From Salinigranum salinum (GTDB lineage: Archaea; Halobacteriota; Halobacteria; Halobacteriales; Haloferacaceae), in NCBI RefSeq assembly GCF_009176545.1, contig NZ_VTOJ01000001.1, positions 868,001 to 932,000 on the forward strand: a DNA stretch of 64,000 nucleotides. The letters run 5' to 3'. Below, piece after piece: positions 61,340 through 64,000 of the stretch. Every line of letters starts with the position of its first letter. Within the stretch, counting starts at the first letter, position 1. The notes beneath the pieces are model-generated. The model saw nothing but the letters and a program-made list of their open reading frames with translations. It was not told where the DNA came from and did not search any database. Position numbers and translations under genes: made by a program.

Positions 61340-62131
61340 TCAGAGCACGGACCGGGACGATCCGCCCTCGATCAGTAGCGACTCGCCCGTGACGTAGTTC
61401 GCCCGCTCCGAACAGAGAAAGGCGACGACCGAACCGAACTCGTCGGGATCGCCCATCCGTTCGAGCGGCACGTCGTCGACCAGCGACGCGAGTCCCTCGT
61501 CGTACGATGCGTACGACCCGCGCTCGACCCCATCTTCGACGTGCGATCGGATTCCCGCCGTCTCGTGGGGCCCCGGCAGGACGACGTTGGCCCGCACGTC
61601 CGGCGCGAGCTCTCGCGAGAGGCTCTTGATCAACCCGGCGACACAGGGCCGCACCGAACTCGACAGCACCAGCGACTCGTGCGGCTCTTTCACGCTCCGC
61701 GAGCCGATCGAGACGATCGTCCCACCGCCGTCTTCGAGGTGTGGGATCGCCGCGCGAAGCAGTCGTACGACGCTCAACACCACCCCGTCGAACGCCGCCT
61801 GCCACTCCGCGTCCGAGAGCGACGTGAACGGCCCCGAGGGGATCCCACCGCTGTTCGTGACGACGTGGTCGAGGCCGCCGAACGAGTCGACGGCGGCCGT
61901 CACGAGCTCGGTCGCGGCTGCCGGATCGGTGAGGTCGGCCGCTACCGCCGCGACGCCGCCGCCCGTCGACATCGATTCGAGTTCCGTCCGTGCCGCGTCG
62001 AGCTTCGTCTCGTCGCGTCCGTTGACCACGACGTTCGCGCCCTCGCGGACGAACGCCCGTGCGACACCGTATCCGAGTCCGCTCGTCGACGCCATGACGA
62101 CGGCCGTGTCGCCGTCGAGATCGAGATCCAT
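61340..62131 (-). CDS. Atypical SDR-family protein lacking the Tyr-x-x-x-Lys pair
   Basis: 263 residues. NAD(P)-binding start VVMASTSGLGYGVARAFVRE, then VNGRDETKL, VTNSGG (the NNAG equivalent), VSIGSRSVKE and the C-terminal VLPGPHETAGIR, YVTGESLLIEGGSSRS are all SDR-like. At the active site, where YxxxK is expected, the sequence is SSSVRP (Ser157 to Arg161): the catalytic Tyr and Lys are replaced. Some SDR subgroups share such LS-x-x-VR sequences and are annotated as reductases without tested activity. It ends the presumed operon amidohydrolase-Rieske-unknown-SDR (70-base gap). Confidence 0.85.
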   Translation of the reverse strand: MDLDLDGDTAVVMASTSGLGYGVARAFVREGANVVVNGRDETKLDAARTELESMSTGGGVAAVAADLTDPAAATELVTAAVDSFGGLDHVVTNSGGIPSGPFTSLSDAEWQAAFDGVVLSVVRLLRAAIPHLEDGGGTIVSIGSRSVKEPHESLVLSSSVRPCVAGLIKSLSRELAPDVRANVVLPGPHETAGIRSHVEDGVERGSYASYDEGLASLVDDVPLERMGDPDEFGSVVAFLCSERANYVTGESLLIEGGSSRSVL

Positions 62132-62201
62132 CGTCCTCGATACGAGCGCAGGGACAAGGTTCTTTCTGCGGTCGGACGGTGCCGTGACCGGAGACGCCGA
62201 G

Positions 62202-62639
62202 CTACGCGTCGTCGGGTGTCGGGGAGTCGTCGACGGCGTCGCGAACGAGCGCCTCGAACTCGTCGGCCGCGATCTCGTAGACGGACCGCCCCTCCTCGTT
62301 TCGGACCCGCTCGACGTGCGCCACGGGACTGCGATCGACGAACAGCGTCCAGCCCTCGTCCGCGTCGCTCGTGATCCGTTTCCGCAAGCGGATCTCGACG
62401 CCCAGCTCGGATTCGAGCGTCTCGACGCGTTCGGGGAGCACCGTCCCGTCCGCGAACGTCGGGGGGCGGTACGGTCGCATCTCGTGATCGCGGAACGATT
62501 CGAGGTTCTGCCGCCACCACGACGGGAGGGCGTCGACGTCCGTGTCGGCGTAGGGGTCCTCCTCGTCGAAGCCGGGTGGGTTGTTCGCGAGCCGGGAGAC
62601 GGTGTCGTCGGCGTCGGTGCTGTCGTCGGCGTCGGTCAT
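62202..62639 (-). CDS. Hypothetical protein in the amidohydrolase-Rieske operon
   Basis: 145 residues, acidic, no membrane segment. NPPGFDEEDPYADTDVDALP, WWRQNLESFRDHEMRPYRPP, TLESELGVEIRLRKRITSDA, then FVDRSPVAHVERVRNEEGRS. The second half has a regular alternating strand/helix pattern; no domain recognised. Starting 11 bases after the Rieske gene stop, it is surely cotranscribed. It may be a subunit or assembly factor for the ring-modifying enzymes of this operon. Confidence 0.8.
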   Translation of the reverse strand: MTDADDSTDADDTVSRLANNPPGFDEEDPYADTDVDALPSWWRQNLESFRDHEMRPYRPPTFADGTVLPERVETLESELGVEIRLRKRITSDADEGWTLFVDRSPVAHVERVRNEEGRSVYEIAADEFEALVRDAVDDSPTPDDA

Positions 62640-62650
62640 CGGTTCTCGGG

Positions 62651-63007
62651 TCACTCCCTGACGACGTAGATCTCGCCGTCTTCGACCTCCGTCTCGAACG
62701 TCGGCACGCGGTACGTGGCGTCCCGGATGTTCTCGCCGGTCTTGATGTCGAACTTCCAGTTGTGCCACGGGCAGGTGACCACCCGCGGCTCGTCGTCGTA
62801 CTGCCAGGTGAAATCCGGTGGCTCGGCCACCATCTTCCCCAGGAGGGCCCCCTCACACAGCGGTCCCGACTGGTGGACGCAGTAGTTCAGGACGGCGTGG
62901 TACTCCCCGCCCGTGTGGAACACGGCGATCTCGGCCCCGCCGACCTCGACGATGATCCGCTCGTTCTCCCCGATGTCGTCGGTGGAGGCGACTCTGTGCC
63001 TGACCAT
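62651..63007 (-). CDS. Rieske [2Fe-2S] ferredoxin-like protein
   Basis: 118 residues. The cluster ligands are Cys43-x-His45 (YCVHQSGPLCEG) and Cys79-x2-His82 (CPWHNWKFD), separated by 33 residues, longer than the usual about 17, owing to an insert with GALLGKMVAEPPDFTWQYDD. The ligand spacing and C-terminal GEIYVVRE are those of small Rieske proteins that donate electrons to ring-hydroxylating oxygenases. Start ATG overlaps the stop of the amidohydrolase by one base (TAATG). No oxygenase large subunit is visible within the window; it may lie further upstream of the operon or act with another partner. Confidence 0.9.
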   Translation of the reverse strand: MVRHRVASTDDIGENERIIVEVGGAEIAVFHTGGEYHAVLNYCVHQSGPLCEGALLGKMVAEPPDFTWQYDDEPRVVTCPWHNWKFDIKTGENIRDATYRVPTFETEVEDGEIYVVRE

Positions 63008-64000
63008 TACACGTCGATCCCGAAGACGTCGCGCGCGGTCTCGCCCATCATGCCGCGGACCTGGTCGTCGGCCAGTTCGCCCTTGATCGGCGTGAACAGC
63101 TCCTCGGGCGTGTCGAAGTCCGAGTGCGGGATGTCGGCCGCGTACATCAGGTTCTCCGGGCCCGCCATCTCGGCCAGCTGGGCGACGTGTTTCATCTCGC
63201 GGTCGGTGTGGCCGACCGGCTGCGTCGTGAAGTAGAAGCGTTCGTCGATGTACTTGCTCGGGAGCTTGTCGAGCATCGGCATCTCGTCGCCGAGCCCGAG
63301 GTGGTACCGGTCGAGCCGCATCCTCCAGTACGGGATCCACCCGATTCCGGCCTCCTGGATGACGAACGTCAGGTCGGGGTACCGCATCGGCACTCCCTCG
63401 TAGAGGAGCTTCACGAGGTTCCACATCTGCGAGAACGGGTGGGCGACGACCTTGTCCTGTGCGAACAGCTCGTGCCAGCGGTGTTGCAGCGGGAACCCGT
63501 GGCCGATCGCCGGGAACGAACTGTGGTACGTCACGGGGAGGTCCTGTTCCTGGGCGGCCGTGTAGATCGGGTCCCACCACTCGTGACTGACCGGAATGCG
63601 GTGGCCGGTCGCGCCGAGCTGGACGGCGACCACGCCGTCCTTCCCCCCCCACTTTCTGATCTCCTCGGCACCCATCGTCGGGTCCTGGCCGGGAACGACG
63701 ATCGCCATCGACAGCCGGTCGGACTGGGTGACGAACGTCTCGTACACCCACTCGTTGTACCCCTGCGTCAGCGCCGCCGCCGCCTGCGGGTTGTTCACCG
63801 TCGGCAGCGCGACCATCAGCGTGGGGTTGATGATGCCGTGGTCGATGTCGAACTCGTCCAGCCGGAGCAGCTTCGTCTCCAGCTTGTCCTCGCCCTGTTG
63901 CATCACACCGTCCGCGCCGCCGTAGTTCGACGCCATCGCCGTGTTCGAGAACGGCGGGAGCGCCGTCGTCACGGAGAACAGCTCGCGCCAGGGCTCGCTC
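63007..64000 (-). CDS. Amidohydrolase-family enzyme (5' end beyond window)
   Basis: More than 330 residues visible; the frame is open to base 64000. It belongs to the TIM-barrel amidohydrolase-2 group that includes ACMSD, 5-carboxyvanillate decarboxylase and gamma-resorcylate decarboxylase. Supporting sequence: LRLDEFDIDHGIINPTLMVA, AAALTQGYNEWVYETFVTQS, RLSMAIVVPGQDPTMGAEEI, then LPVTYHSSFP (metal His) and YAADIPHSDFDTPEELFTPI (the catalytic Asp region). The first metal-ligand motif near the N-terminus is outside the window. Likely a decarboxylase or hydrolase acting on a ring-cleavage product or aromatic acid. It is the first visible gene of the operon with the Rieske protein, the unknown protein and the atypical SDR. 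Confidence 0.88.
   Translation of the reverse strand, partial: SEPWRELFSVTTALPPFSNTAMASNYGGADGVMQQGEDKLETKLLRLDEFDIDHGIINPTLMVALPTVNNPQAAAALTQGYNEWVYETFVTQSDRLSMAIVVPGQDPTMGAEEIRKWGGKDGVVAVQLGATGHRIPVSHEWWDPIYTAAQEQDLPVTYHSSFPAIGHGFPLQHRWHELFAQDKVVAHPFSQMWNLVKLLYEGVPMRYPDLTFVIQEAGIGWIPYWRMRLDRYHLGLGDEMPMLDKLPSKYIDERFYFTTQPVGHTDREMKHVAQLAEMAGPENLMYAADIPHSDFDTPEELFTPIKGELADDQVRGMMGETARDVFGIDV

Noticed and set aside
1..64000. tRNA, rRNA or intact IS elements
   Set aside because: No cloverleaf-like GTTCRA arm with matching acceptor, no rRNA-like block and no complete transposase reading frame were found by eye.

Overview
The window reads as a chromosomal segment of a halophilic archaeon (class Halobacteria; genus not determinable from sequence alone). 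GC content is very high, with G/C at nearly every third codon position. Proteins are strongly acidic (Asp/Glu-rich). Many genes have a TATA-like box 20-35 bases ahead of an apparently leaderless start. Exported proteins carry double-Arg (Tat) signals with a lipobox, and many genes belong to families typical of haloarchaea (DUF7344-like winged helices, HTH_10 regulators, CPxCG micro-proteins, PAS/GAF/receiver kinases, a fused CoxA-CoxC oxidase). Because of the codon bias, long mirror-image ORFs lie opposite almost every gene; they were discarded.

Region 1 (1-8.5 kb) is a cobalamin and molybdenum/tungsten-pterin block: the 3' part of cobyric acid synthase, yqeC, mobA, an aldehyde ferredoxin oxidoreductase-like protein lacking the usual iron-sulfur cysteines, a PQQ-propeller lipoprotein and a formate dehydrogenase-type catalytic subunit. 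Region 2 (8.6-24.3 kb) is rich in sensing and regulation: a soluble chemotaxis transducer, a LOV-domain histidine kinase, TrmB and Lrp regulators, a winged-helix gene behind a 47-base tandem repeat, a MinD-like ATPase with an overlapping partner gene, PhoD, a UbiA-type prenyltransferase and a 7TM histidine kinase.

Region 3 (24.3-25.45 kb) is a small AT-rich accessory island. It holds an Mrr-like endonuclease frame interrupted by one TAA codon and a possible recombinase 3' remnant. It is followed by an iteron-like repeat in front of a 40-residue zinc-ribbon protein. Region 4 (25.6-31.2 kb) has a CBS-pair protein next to a site-2 protease, Spo0M, a SHOCT protein, a DUF7344-like regulator and a receiver/PAS kinase. 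Region 5 (31.4-43.5 kb) is the terminal oxidase region: coxB, coxAC fusion, a subunit IV-like protein, a divergent TlpA-CcdA thiol pair, and further on a group of membrane proteins, one with a His-rich loop and a CxxC, that may serve oxidase assembly.

Region 6 (43.6-56.4 kb) carries a metallo-hydrolase, gene debris, and a metabolic cluster (cyclase, Asp/Glu racemase family, ornithine cyclodeaminase family, FAD amine oxidase, ThDP enzyme). After that come a CPBP membrane protease, a membrane-anchored serine hydrolase and a multi-pass membrane protein. Region 7 (56.8-64 kb) is an uptake-and-catabolism locus: an ABC importer (ATPase, fused permease, divergent Tat lipoprotein binding protein) beside a reverse-strand operon of amidohydrolase, Rieske ferredoxin, an unknown protein and an atypical SDR. 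The last gene runs off the window end.

No rRNA, tRNA, CRISPR array or intact insertion sequence was seen. All functional assignments rest on motif recognition by eye; no database search was run.
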